Shown here: piece by piece, positions 1 through 9,985 of the stretch
Layout: each line of letters starts with the position of its first letter
How positions within the stretch are numbered: position 1 is the stretch's first letter
Source of the DNA: Folioceros fuciformis
Taxonomy: Eukaryota; Anthocerotophyta; Anthocerotopsida; Anthocerotales
Length of the DNA stretch: 23,549 nucleotides
Assembly (NCBI GenBank): GCA_049999805.1
Contig: JBNGIO010001882.1
Location: 1-23,549, forward strand
Direction: 5' to 3'
The notes under the pieces: generated by a model
What the model was told of the DNA's origin: nothing
Database searches by the model: none
The model's input: the letters and a program-made list of their open reading frames with translations, nothing else
Position numbers and translations under genes: made by a program

Positions 1-63
1 CTTCTAGTTGCTCTTACATAATCATGGACTCCACAAATTGGTTGCCTTCTCACTTCTCGTGGA

Positions 64-2078
64 TTGTCCAGGTATTGGTGTGCCTACGGGCCTGAAGATT
101 ATCGATTGACCACAGCAACTGGTGCTCAGGATTTGCCTATGCATTCTCCACAAACTAAGAGGCGGTCACGATTGAAAGCTAGAGAAAGCATCAAACATGG
201 GTGTCAAGCTAGCTTCACTGTGAAAAGGTTGTTCTTGTGGCCATCTGTTGCTCAGATTTTGCTTTTTGAGATTAGACATAGCGATATCAAGGGTCAAGTG
301 TGTCACGGCCCTAGTTATGCAGGCATAGTAAGAGATATAAGAGTGCTACATTTGTCAACCGAGAAGAGAGCTTGGGTGAGGCATTGTCTATATTGCAATG
401 TATCAGTTGATGAGATTTTGCGTCGTCATCAGCAGGCTGTTATAGCTAAGTGTTGTCCGTCTACTTTATCAAATCATGAAGTTCCCTATGTAAAGGTAAG
501 AGATGACTTCCTTTCACGGGACAATGTTTATAATATAGCCAGGGAGGTGGAGAAGATACAATGGAGGTATCATGCCGATGATAACCTTAGTGTGGGAATG
601 TGGATGAATTTACATGCAGGGTATGTGTTCCATACATCTAGTGAAGGAGAATCTTTTTGCCTCGGCTTACAAACTTCTTTCATGTTGGAAACTTGTGTCC
701 GACATGGGCACAATAGTTTGCTTGCAATGGACTCCTCTTTTGGGGTAAACAGGTACAAGTATCAATTATTTACTGTCATGGTATTTGACCAACACCAGAA
801 TGGGATTCCTATTGCCTGGGCTCTCACACAAGAGGCAACTACAAGAGCATTAGTTCCATGGCTTACGGCATTTCGCACAAGAGTTCTACAAGCAGCTCCA
901 CATTGGTTGCCTAGTGCCTTCTTGATTGATGATTGTGCCGCTGAAATAGGTGCTTTACGAGAAGTTTGGTCACGTGATGTGCCAGTCTATTTATGTTTGT
1001 GGCACGTTCGCCGTGCTTGGCTACGCAATCTGCTGAAGAAGGTGAAGAAAGTGCACGATAGGCAAGCTATGTGGGCTGAGTTAGGACAAATTATGTATGT
1101 TCAAGGGGGCCAGACAAGGGAGGACTCCATTGCTATAGACAGAGAACTTCTCCAAGCATTTTACAACAAGTGGAGCCAAGCACAACTGCAATTTGTGGAT
1201 TACATTCAGCACACTTGGGAAGGCCAGCTAGGTGAGTGTGTTTTGTAAGCTTTCAGCAAAAAGTGTACAACATGGTGTTTGTGAACAACATCAAATGTGC
1301 TCATTTCAAATGATTTGCCTTGTTTCTAGATATGTTTATGAAGGCAGCTCGCACCATGCCTCATGCTGGACTGGATTGTGCCTCCTCTATTGAAGCTTGG
1401 CATAGATTCTTGAAGGAGAGGTTAGCTAACTCAAAAGTTGGCATTCATGCTCGTCGAGTTGATTGGTTGCTGCATCAATTATGTTTTGTAGTTGCTCCTC
1501 ATTTTTGGTACCAAAATCATTGCAAGGAGGGGGGTTACATTGTCAATACTAAGCAAGAACAGTTGCACAAACATGCAGTAGCAGGTGCAAATGATATCCT
1601 TGATGATATGGTGACCCTTCCTGTGGTGCCTTACGGTGTGGCTAAGTGTATGCCTGTAGCAAATCCTTGGAAGCCAGCTTATGTGGTCACTGATCCAATG
1701 TCTATGTGGGCAACTTGCAGCTGTCCACAAGGACAACAAGGTTTTTTATGTAAGCACGTTGTGAAAGTTCAACAGATGCTTGGAGTGTTTAGTCATACGT
1801 CAGCTCTTAGTCGCAAGTTTGCAGTTAGTAACGGAAAGGAAGGGGAGGAAGTGGACACAACCTTACGGTTAAATTGGCTTCACTATACACATCACGATGA
1901 GACTACCTTCCCAGCTTCATTGGATGAGTATTCTACCCCAAACGTACTACCTCCAGTAGAATGTCATAAGCCTAGATATCAAGAATTGAAGGAAAAGAAG
2001 CTAGTGAGTGTGGAACAAGGGTGCAAAGACATTTGGGATTGTGTGTACATGCACGATGGTATTGTGTTTGTGAAGTAG
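64..2078 (+). CDS. MULE-type transposase with SWIM zinc finger (5' end uncertain)
   Basis: This is a Mutator-like transposase in two exons. Exon 1 is open from the left edge (last in-frame stop at 19-21) to 1231; exon 2 is 1330-2078. The intron 1232-1329 has GGTGAG and TTTCTAG borders, and its phase joins the two frames exactly. The DDE core is visible: Asp in MDSS (730-732), Asp in IDDC (928-930), the LCLWHVRRAW block (about 991-1020) and Glu in SIEAWH (1392-1394). A SWIM finger of form CxC-x8-CxH lies at 1716-1757 and probably binds DNA. No internal stops occur, so the gene may be active or domesticated. The true start is unclear: a splice acceptor at 70-71 suggests upstream exons outside the window, and the first in-frame ATG is at 139. 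No terminal inverted repeats were seen. Confidence 0.8.
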
Positions 2079-2251
2079 CTCATAGCCCAAATGCAAGAGA
2101 TTGGCGGATAGCCGGAATGCAGTCATTACAACCTTTTACACCAATTGAAGGACCAAGCATTGCAACTAGGTTGAGACCTTTCTTTTCCCCTCCCAAGGGG
2201 AAAGCAAGGAAAATCACTTGGAATGTAGGAGGTGGCAAAGAGAGTGCATAG
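2021..2251 (+). other. Possible out-of-frame C-terminal end of the MULE protein
   Basis: Right where the MULE frame stops (2076-2078), another frame stays open to 2251. It reads like a natural tail, with an SLQPFTPIEGPS segment followed by a basic, proline-rich stretch. A one-base shift near 2021-2076 could have cut off the original C-terminus, or an unseen intron could join the two. I do not recognise a domain in it, and a chance open frame is possible. Confidence 0.3.
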
Positions 2252-2414
2252 AGGCCAAAGGTAGATAATTACATGCCTTGTTTTCCAGGACAATGGCAGG
2301 GTTGCACGCCCTGGTTTTTCTCTCTGATTGAGTACCTTGGCTTCCATGTTTTTGTTGCTTTGTGAATTTAGTTTCCATTCACTATAGTGCCTTGTTGCCT
2401 CCATGACCTTTTTA

Positions 2415-2484
2415 CTTGCAGCCTTCATATCCATGGAGCTCAAGCTCCTGCAGCCTTCCAATCCATGGGCCTTAGATTCCTGCA
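2415..2484. repeat. ~30-bp minisatellite, left half
   Basis: Imperfect tandem units of about 30 bp share TGCAG, then about nine bases, then AATCCATGG. Units lie at 2415-2444, 2445-2476 and 2477-2484 (cut). The array resumes at 7536, so the LTR element at 2485-7530 inserted into it. Confidence 0.7.
2480..2484. repeat. Target site duplication CTGCA (left)
   Basis: The five bases directly left of the LTR are CTGCA, matching 7531-7535 on the other side. A 5-bp duplication is the usual product of LTR-retrotransposon integrase. Confidence 0.8.
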
Positions 2485-2664
2485 TAACGCGGTTCAGATG
2501 CGTGAGGGGAACGAGCGGCAGTGTGCAACAAACAAAATGAAAAACGGTTATATTTTTATCCTTGCAGGGTGTATCTATCTACAAAAGTGGTTTGTAGAAC
2601 TGCTATAACTGATTATTAAACTAACCCTAATCAATCTAGGATTACCTATTCATTATTTCCTTTA
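2485..2664 (-). repeat. 3' LTR of the minus-strand element
   Basis: This 180-bp repeat pairs with 7351-7530 without gaps and with 7 mismatches by eye, all transitions. On the minus strand it starts TAAAGG and ends GCGTTA, so the termini are TA..TA rather than the usual TG..CA. It carries the termination side of the element. Confidence 0.85.
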
Positions 2665-2673
2665 CTCCCTCTT
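2665..2673 (-). other. Polypurine tract
   Basis: The plus strand reads CTCCCTCTT, so the minus strand reads AAGAGGGAG directly upstream of the 3' LTR. This is where a plus-strand DNA primer is expected in an LTR element. It agrees in direction with the primer binding site at the other end. Confidence 0.7.
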
Positions 2674-2745
2674 AGTTGCAGTAATCAATGAATGGCAGCA
2701 AATTGATGTAAAAACTCGAACGTTCCAAAAATGGGTTTCAAACAC

Positions 2746-5745
2746 GGGCTACTGGCGTCAATGGAACTTATCGTTACTTGCCAAACACATTCTCCATTCT
2801 TCCTCTTTGTCTCTTACCCAACTTTGGCATTGTAGGTTACTAACGGTCACATGAATTTTCAGCGCTTGTCAACCTTAGTGCATAACACAGTTTTTCGAGA
2901 TACCCTGTTTATCTCCTTTGACAATCATGCTTTATGTGACTCCTGCCAAGTTAGTAAAGCCATATCTCAGCCCTATATACACCTGTCTCGTGCCCCTAGT
3001 CTCCTTCACACAGTCCATAGTGACATTTTTGGCCCTATGTCCACACTCTCTTTTGGTGGAGCTTCTTATTTCATTACCTTTCTTGACGAGTGGAGTAGAT
3101 ACTGTACTGTTTTCATTTTGCGTCATAAAAGTGAGGCTTTTACCTGCTTTCGAGATTATATGACAATGGCTCATCGGCAGACAAGATGCAAGCTTAAAAT
3201 TCTCCGAACTGATAATGGGGGGGAGTACACTAGCCATGTTTTCTCCGACTTTTGTGTTCAAGAGGGAGTCACTCATCAGCTTACAGTTCCTTATACCCCA
3301 GCTCAGAATGCCTTTGCTGAGCGTAAGATCCGCACTCTTCAAGAAGCAGCTATGTCCAGTTTATCATTTGCAGGCCTTACGAAGGGCTATTGGGTAGAAG
3401 CTCTTGTTGCTGCGTGCTATGTGCAGAATAGACTGCCCACTAAGGAGCTTGGTTTGATCACTCCCTATGAACGTTGGACAGGCAAGAAACCACGTATTAC
3501 TCACCTTCGAATATTTGGTAGCCTTGCATATGCTTTAGTTCCTTCCAATTTACGTAGTAAGTTGGATCCTAAGGCTGTAAGGCGAGTGTTTGTTGGCTAT
3601 CCTGATGAAGTTCACGGCTACAAGCTTTTCGACCCCAACACTCGCCAAATCTCATATTCTCGCAGTGTTATCTTTCACGAGAATGCTTTACTTCGTCGGC
3701 ATGAGAACACACTCACTCATGATTCCCCCCCAGTTTCTACTTTGATTTTTGGTGTTGATGACCATGCTAATTTTGTTGAGGACACGGATACTGATGTCTG
3801 TATTTCTTATTTTGAAGACATTCCTGTTAGCACTTCTTCTTCAGCTTCAGGGGGGAGCACGCAGTCAAGTACACAGTCATCTTCTTCATCTGGCATTGTA
3901 CCATCAGACGATTATGATCCAGATGAGTTCCCTCCTCCACTTGCCGTTGAACCTGTAGAAGATGTCCTTCTAGTATCAGTTTTTGTTAATTCTGTTCCTC
4001 CAGCTGATCCAATTGAACCTGTTGAGTCCATTGCTGACATCCCTCTTGTCCTTCGCCGGTCCACACGTCATAGGCCTCCTCGGCATGAATGGTCAGAACC
4101 ACCTTACGTCGCAGGTGTAGCTTCTCAAACACATCCTGTTAGTTTTGATACGACTGAGCTTGCAACGTACCATGAAGCCATCTCTAGCCCTGAGGCTGAG
4201 CACTAGAAAAAGGCTATAGCTTCTGGATATGATTCCCTTTTAGCTAATCACACCTGGAAGCTAGTCGATCTTCCTAAGGGACGAAAGCCAGTAGCCTGTA
4301 AATGGGTTTTCAAGAAGAAGCTTGATACAGATGGGAGTGTGGGACGTTATAAGGCAAGGTTAGTTGCCAAGGGTTACAGCCAAGTTGCTGGTCTAGATTA
4401 CAACGAAACTTTTGCCCTAGTTGTTAAGTCCACCTCCATCAGGATACTTCTTTCTTTAGCAGCCCATTATGGTCTTCTTGTTCATCAACTTGACGTCAAA
4501 ACGGCTTTCCTCAATGGGTCACTTGATGAGGAAATATATATGTGCCAGCCATAAGGCTTTGAGATTGATCATGATAAGGTATGCTTGCTACTAAAGACGT
4601 TGTATGGACTGAAGCAGTCCAGCAGAGCATGGAATGAAACATTTCATGCCTTGCTCATAGAACTTAGGTTCACATGCCTCGACGCAGATAGCAGTGTTTA
4701 CATTTTATGGAAAGGAGATGATTTCCTCATTCTGACTGTATATGTGGACAACAATTTCCTCTTTTGTACTTCTGAGAAGTTGATGGCTAGGATTAAGAGT
4801 GTCCTTCTATCCCGTTTTGAGATGTCAGACCTTGGACAACTCAGATTCTCACTAGGTGTACAGTTCCATTTTTCGGATGATCGTCATATTATTCAGATTC
4901 ATCAAGAACACTTTGTTAACCAGTTACTGCAACGTTTCAACATGATGGATGCTCGGCCTATTTCAACTCCTATGTCTATAGGCGAGAAGCTTTCCAAGGA
5001 GCAATGTCCAACTACACAGGAAGAGAAGGATGCGATGGCATCACGTCCATACAGGCAAGCTGTGGGTAGTTTAATTTATCTCGCAGCCTGGACCAGAATA
5101 GACATTTCACGAGCTGTTAGCAATGTCTCTCAGTTTCTAGAGAATCCAGGTGAGGCACACTGGATAGCAGTCAAGAGGATTCTTAGATACCTCAAGGGAA
5201 CTCTGAGGTATGGTCTCTGGTATACTAAGCAGACTACAGGCCTCAACCTTACATCCTATTGTGATGCCGACTGGGCAGGAGATCCTGACAGTCGCAGGAG
5301 TATAGCAGCATACTGTAACTTGCTTGGAAGCTCAGTTATCTCTTGGTCTAGTAAAAAACTTACCACAATATGCTTATCATCAACAGAGGTGGAATATGGT
5401 GCATTGTCCCAAGCTGCAAGAGAGATTATATGGATACGTTCCTTCCTTAGAGGCTTGCAGCAATTACCTCCTGGAGCAACAAGGCTTTGGTGTGACAATC
5501 AGTCAGCAATAGCCCTGTCCAAGAACCCAGTTTTCCATGCCAGATCCAAGCATATTGAAATTGCACACCACTTTATTCGGCAAGCTGCCGACACAGGAGA
5601 AGTAGAGGTACAATACATACCTACAGGTGAGAATGTGGCAGACTTGCTTACAAAGGCACTAGCAAAATCTTTACATAGAAAGCACACCCTATCAGCAGGT
5701 GTGTCTCCTATTACAGCATCCCTTATGAAAGGGACTGCACATTGA
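2746..5745 (+). pseudogene. Ty1-copia pol fragment (integrase, RT, RNase H), broken
   Basis: The order integrase then RT then RNase H identifies Ty1-copia. The gag-pre-integrase remnant at 2746-2850 is split over three frames. From 2851 one frame runs to 5745 with two in-frame stops, TAG at 4204-4206 and TAA at 4552-4554. The integrase has a CDSCQ zinc-site half (about 2935-2949) and a DD35E triad: Asp 3022-3024, Asp 3211-3213, Glu 3319-3321. The RT starts near 4255 (CKWVFKKK) and includes KARLVAKGYSQ and LDVKTAFLNG. Its catalytic YVDD box reads YVDN, with Asn at 4750-4752, so it should be inactive. RNase H lies at about 5250-5690. Gag and protease are absent. It lies antisense within the minus-strand LTR element. 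Confidence 0.9.
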
Positions 5746-6336
5746 GCAAACAGTCGACATGGCCTCATATTCCACTGTCCAGGTATGCAGAGTCTTCAAC
5801 TTTGTCCTTCAGAATTCCCAGCAAGACTCATGTATCCTTCAGGTCCTTCAGAACAGCTGCATAAGACAAGGTTTGGTTAGTGGGGCAATACCAACAGGCA
5901 TGCATTGATATCTTCCTGAATGAGGTCAAGATTCTCACAGATGTGTGGAAGGGTAGGGTGGATGAAGCACAACTTACAGCTAGTCGTCCTTCCTTCCTCT
6001 TGAGGTAAGTCACTTTCAAGCACTTTTGCCTACTCACAAGCGCAGGGAGTGCTATCCCCTTTTTGGTCACCTTAGAAGCATGAAAAATGTTGGGCCTTGT
6101 CCTTCAGTCTCTGCTGCTCAGCTGTCTACTCCATGTTGATGTTTGTCCCAGGGTGCTCGCAGCTCATGTATGTACTTCTCAGCTGGAATCCATTTATGTC
6201 CACAGTGGATACACTACACCCCTGGAATTGTAGTAAGTCCGTAGTCCATTGCAAGATAATAGTGCTTACAGGACATTAGCCAGTTGAGGACAAGCGTCAA
6301 GCAAAACCAAGTGAGGAGGAGTGAGGCTAGGAGCGT
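5746..6336. other. Interior of the LTR element without recognisable gene
   Basis: Between the copia stop and the hairpin there is no recognisable coding region on either strand. Short GTCCTTC-type motifs recur at several places. No second LTR or primer site of a nested copia element is visible here. Confidence 0.5.
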
Positions 6337-6436
6337 CATCAATTTAAAGGTGGGCGCTCCGTCCTTCCTCTTACGGCCGCTACCATTGAACGGTGTACGC
6401 TCACTACCATGTCTGGCGCCCACCTTTAAACTGATG
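6337..6436. repeat. Long hairpin, 21-bp arms around a 58-nt loop
   Basis: Arms 6337-6357 and 6416-6436 are inverted copies pairing at 20 of 21 positions, centred on TTTAAAGGTGGGCGC and its complement. The loop is 6358-6415. It could be a small foldback or MITE-like insertion, or RNA structure in the element's transcript. Confidence 0.75.
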
Positions 6437-6483
6437 AGTGGCCATGGCTGATGGAGTGAGAGTCGCAGTGGCTGGTGCAAGGG

Positions 6484-7338
6484 TCTAAGTCGGCGGAGGA
6501 GAATTTTGAAATTGTGAGGGATTCTGGTTGAATTGCCCTCCTAAAGCACCATATGCTGCGTAGTTGATTCCTCTAGGTGCTCCGCCTCCGCCAGATGGTC
6601 CGGCAACACCTCTCAGAAGGAAACCTTGTTCCCAGTTGAGGGAATTGTTTGTAGGGCCAAAACCAAGGTTGTATGGCCACCCCTGAGGCGATGTTACAGG
6701 TGTTGTGGCCTCTACACCACCAGCTTGTGCTGGACTGGCATCAGTGCCCGAATCCACTATCCCTTCATTATCCAGGTCAAAACTTTCATCATGAGATCCA
6801 TCCCGTGGATCATCCTGTCGATCTGGGAGCATGACAAAAGGTCAGTAGTGGGTCGTGCAAACACGACTTGATGATAGCGAAGCTTGTGTGCATCTTGAGC
6901 ATTGTCATGGTTGCGGCAAATAAGGTGTAGCTACTTGATGCCGTTGGAGAGACTCTCAACCAAATCTTGAAGGCCACAAATTTGCGCACAAGCAGTAAGG
7001 AACTCGTTGTGTTTATCTTGCCTGCTTGGGTGTCGCCTCATAGATGTTGACCGGGGTGAGCAACATATCGGGCTCGCGCCTTGTCTGGTTGGAACGGGGC
7101 TAACCTCGCAACGTCTATGCACAGAAGGATGGCTTGCACGCTGTGGATCTGTCGATCGTGGTGCTGTAGATCGCAAATCCTTCTCCTGACAGTCCGTGCA
7201 AAGAAAACTTGTTCGTGTAGAGGGAATCGAGCCCTGTTCAATGCGGACAATCCTTCTGGGCGCACGCGCTAGGGTCCCGCGTTTCGGCATATTGCAGTGT
7301 CGCACATCTGCGCTCGTGTCAGGATCATATTGCAAAGA
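6484..7338 (-). other. Unrecognised open frames after the primer site of the LTR element
   Basis: Directly downstream of the primer site on the minus strand are two open frames, 7335-6931 (about 134 aa, Arg/Ser/Pro-rich) and 6832-6485 (about 115 aa, acidic then Gly/Pro/Asn/Gln-rich). This is where gag would lie. I see no capsid motif or CCHC knuckle, so a gag identity is not supported. They could be a decayed gag, captured host sequence or leader. Neither has a clear Kozak-like start. Confidence 0.35.
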
Positions 7339-7350
7339 GCTCTGATACCA
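7339..7350 (-). promoter_or_regulatory. Primer binding site for initiator Met-tRNA
   Basis: The minus strand reads TGGTATCAGAGC directly after the LTR end, the classic plant retrotransposon sequence complementary to the 3' end of initiator Met-tRNA. It fixes the element as minus-strand. Confidence 0.9.
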
Positions 7351-7530
7351 TAACGCGGTTCAGATGCGCGAGGGGAACGAGCGGCAACGTGCAACAAACA
7401 AAATGAAAAACAGTTATATTTTTATCCTTGCAAGGTGTATCTATCTACGAAAGTGGTTTGTAGAACTGCTATAACTGATTATTAAACTAACCCTAATTAA
7501 TCTAGGATTACCTATTCATTATTTCCTTTA
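7351..7530 (-). repeat. 5' LTR of the minus-strand element
   Basis: This is the partner of 2485-2664 (173 of 180 positions equal by eye). On the minus strand it begins TAAAGG at 7530 and ends GCGTTA at 7351, next to the primer site. The promoter of the element should be here. I cannot pick out a convincing TATA box. Confidence 0.85.
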
Positions 7531-7535
7531 CTGCA
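7531..7535. repeat. Target site duplication CTGCA (right)
   Basis: CTGCA directly right of the LTR equals 2480-2484. Removing the element and one copy restores a continuous minisatellite unit. Confidence 0.8.
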
Positions 7536-7613
7536 GCCTATAAATCCATGTGAGAAAAACCTCCTGCAATTTCAAATCCATGGGGCTCCGGAGTGCAGTG
7601 GCAAATCCATGGC
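7536..7613. repeat. ~30-bp minisatellite, right half
   Basis: This continues the array of 2415-2484: three further units with AAATCCATG cores (7542-7550, 7574-7582, 7603-7611), the last two preceded by TGCA. It shows the array existed before the retroelement landed. Confidence 0.65.
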
Positions 7614-8350
7614 AAACCTTGTATGCTCACGAACGCAGACACACACTTGCTTGTCTCTGCCCGTGGAAGACGAGAGGCGAGACTTGATTCTGTTCGTGGA
7701 AGAAGAAGAAGCGGGAAGAAGCGGGACTTGGTTCTAGCCAGGCACAGTCAATATTTTATTGAAGATATATGCGTATTCGTATATTGTGTGAGTGTAATAG
7801 TGTGCACTATAGAACAAGGACAGTAGTTCGCTTGTGATCTGCATTGCTAGCCCGTTTTTCGTGGCGATAACCCACTGCTTGCAGGTGCCGCTTTATTTCA
7901 CCGGTTGCCGGTGCCCTCCAAAACCATACGTAGATGCTAACCGTATCCCTATGCACAAGCCATGGGATGTCATACATGAAGCATGGCACGGCTGCACGAG
8001 TGGATCGGTGGGGCCCAGACCTGGCCACCTAATTTTTAGGGCTAGCCCTTTAGCTTCAGCCCTGTTTGAGCCCTACGTGGGGCACATTCCAACAAATATT
8101 ATAATATATATTATTTAAGTTACTGAGCCTGTAGATGTATTACGTTCAGTTTTATATCGCTTTGGTGTTCACCCCTTGTCCATTCTCTTAATTGTTTTGT
8201 AGCTTTTCATGTGAATCCCAAGACTTTATAGAAAAGAAAGAGATAGAAATTCCATCTACCCCATAACAAGGGGAACAACCCTCAATGAGGAAAAGCCAAG
8301 AATGGGGACCTAGCCCCCTCGTCCGCCTAGCCTATAGCTCCTATCACCCC
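7614..8350. other. Spacer, no gene recognised
   Basis: Open frames up to about 94 codons occur on both strands but overlap each other and match nothing I know. A small GAAGAAGAAG-rich patch lies near 7691 and an AT-rich run near 8095-8116. Confidence 0.4.
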
Positions 8351-9770
8351 CTAGATGTCATATTCAGGTACAAAGTATGGCTTACTTACCACCGGGGCCA
8401 TTGAAGCCGCATTCGCCGTGCTTGATGCTGTTCGAAAAATCGTATTTGCCAAGGCCTTTTGTAGCGCAATCGAAACCAGTTGCCCGAAAAATGCCACCAT
8501 GCCACATAGGGGAAGCCTTGCGCCGCTCCTATTGATGTGATGGGCCTTCGCGCAAGTCTTCAAAAACCTAGAAAAATCCTCACCCATGGCCCCGTGCGTT
8601 TCAATAGCAAGGGGGATGAACAAGTGGCCCTACTACATGGGCCTATACTTGCAAGTCTTCCTTGTCGCACTTTCTTCTGCTACCCAACCTGAGGGGTTGA
8701 TAACGACGTGCTCGCTAATGCTTGTCCGAGTGGGGTGACAACCACATCCGGTATAGAAACCTAGTCCCCCTTGGTTAGGAAAAGGTCTGCAATGAGGGAG
8801 ACGTCGTTGAGCAGGGTATATGGGCGCTCCTTGTAGAGGAAGAAACCACCCTCTTTGGCCAAAGAAAACATAACGTCCCTCACTGCATTATGGGTGGCAA
8901 TGTGCCAGGTGGCTCCCGTGGTCATTGAGAGGGACCCCACAGCTACAAAAAGAGAGAGACCAGGCCAACGACTGGACCAAGCCAAGGTGGAACCTCATCG
9001 TGCTAGAGAAAGAAGGTAGTGCAATTTGAAAAGCCTACATGCATGGATAGGCCAACAGCCAAGAGCCAGCGCCCTTCCCCAAACAAGATCGAAGGCATGC
9101 CCAGATCTGCTTGTCAATGGAGGAATTTAGCATGAGGGCCTGCAGCTCTTGCCCATAATGCTTTTCCATGAGGGTGGCCTGAAGCCCCCTTAATTTCAAG
9201 ACGTGCTTGTCAAAGTCCCTTAATTTGCAAAGAAAATCTAGGGATGGAGGCACAGTGTGGATGAGGTACCCGGGGCATTGCGCAAAGCAAGTGAAAAGGA
9301 TGTCGTAGACCACCTGTGGGTCCCCAAGCTAATGAAGGTCCTCAATGTCTGCCAAATCCTCCGTCAAAGCTGCATCCACAAATTCGCGGATCAAGTCGTG
9401 GGGGGGCCAACAGGGACCCCCAGGACACGGATCCCCAATGGAGAATCGATGTTCCCCTTCGGAAATTGTAGAGATGGAATGATACCAGATGGAGACCAAA
9501 TCTTACACTTAGAAATCTTGACTATTAGGCCTAAGCATAAGAGCTCCTTTGAGAAAAGCTCAAAGGCCTCCCTAACCTTATCCCCTGGACCCAGGAGATG
9601 GGTGTAATCTACCACAGATGGGGTAGCCCATCTGCGACTAATGAGCTGTAAGAACACCTCACCCACTGAGATGGGGCGCACACCCGGGGTGGGTTTCTTC
9701 AAAGCAAGCAGCCTGCTAGTGCCCAGATTTAGAGCAATTCGAGGGGGAATCTCACCTTACGCCACAGCAA
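8351..9770 (-). pseudogene. Reverse transcriptase relic (non-LTR type) with catalytic core deleted
   Basis: Reading down the minus strand, successive fragments follow the order of a plant/algal non-LTR-like RT protein. First comes LNLGTSRLLALKKPTPG with VRPISVGEV (about 9735-9640), then a YxDD-like box reading VVDY followed by LLGPGD and a KCKIWSPSG segment (9605-9450). Next are GKGAGSWLLAYP (about 9080-9045), HNAVRDVMFSLAKEGGFF (about 8890-8840) and a C-terminal IPLAIETHG block (about 8615-8590). Frames change several times. The RT palm between VRPISVGEV and the YxDD box is missing, so an internal deletion removed catalytic Asp residues. This could not encode a working enzyme. The subfamily is not certain. 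Confidence 0.65.
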
Positions 9771-9841
9771 CTGCCAAGGAAAAAAGCTCAAAGAAGACAA
9801 TATGAAAGCCATGTTGCTCTAACATCCCAGGGTAAGCCTTC

Positions 9842-9985
9842 TTAACCAAGCCTATGACATATAGCATTTGAAAGGTCAATGTGCCTATGTTCAAAAAGAC
9901 CAATCTCAGTAATCATACGCCATAGAAGAAGTTTTTTCACCCTAAAATTTGCTTGGCATCGATGCTTCACACTCTTCATGCACGA
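9842..9985 (-). pseudogene. Degraded MULE transposase N-terminal fragment
   Basis: A minus-strand segment reads VKHRCQANFRVKKLLLW then FEHRHIDLSNAICH. It aligns with the intact MULE protein at 190-310, which reads IKHGCQASFTVKRLFLW then FEIRHSDIKGQVCH. About half the residues agree over 40. It is a second, older member of the same family in opposite orientation. Nothing of the DDE core follows it; the RT relic lies directly downstream. Confidence 0.7.

Larger units (their letters stand above)
2485..7530 (-). mobile_element. Complete minus-strand LTR element with antisense copia pol inside
   Basis: Two 180-bp direct repeats (2485-2664 and 7351-7530) bound the element, flanked by CTGCA duplications. 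Inside the right repeat, TGGTATCAGAGC on the minus strand (7339-7350) is the initiator-Met tRNA primer site. Inside the left repeat, AAGAGGGAG on the minus strand (2665-2673) is the polypurine tract. Both put transcription on the minus strand. No pol is visible in that sense. Instead a truncated Ty1-copia pol lies on the plus strand (about 2746-5745), plus unrecognised minus-strand open frames next to the primer site. The LTRs are short, as in TRIM-type elements, but the body is about 5 kb. It is therefore non-autonomous and would need enzymes from elsewhere. Whether the copia piece was captured or is a later nested insertion is open; no LTRs of its own were found. Confidence 0.85.

Noticed and set aside
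6485-7335. Gag polyprotein of the LTR element
   Set aside because: Position fits but no capsid homology or zinc knuckle is visible in either frame, so only the open frames are reported.
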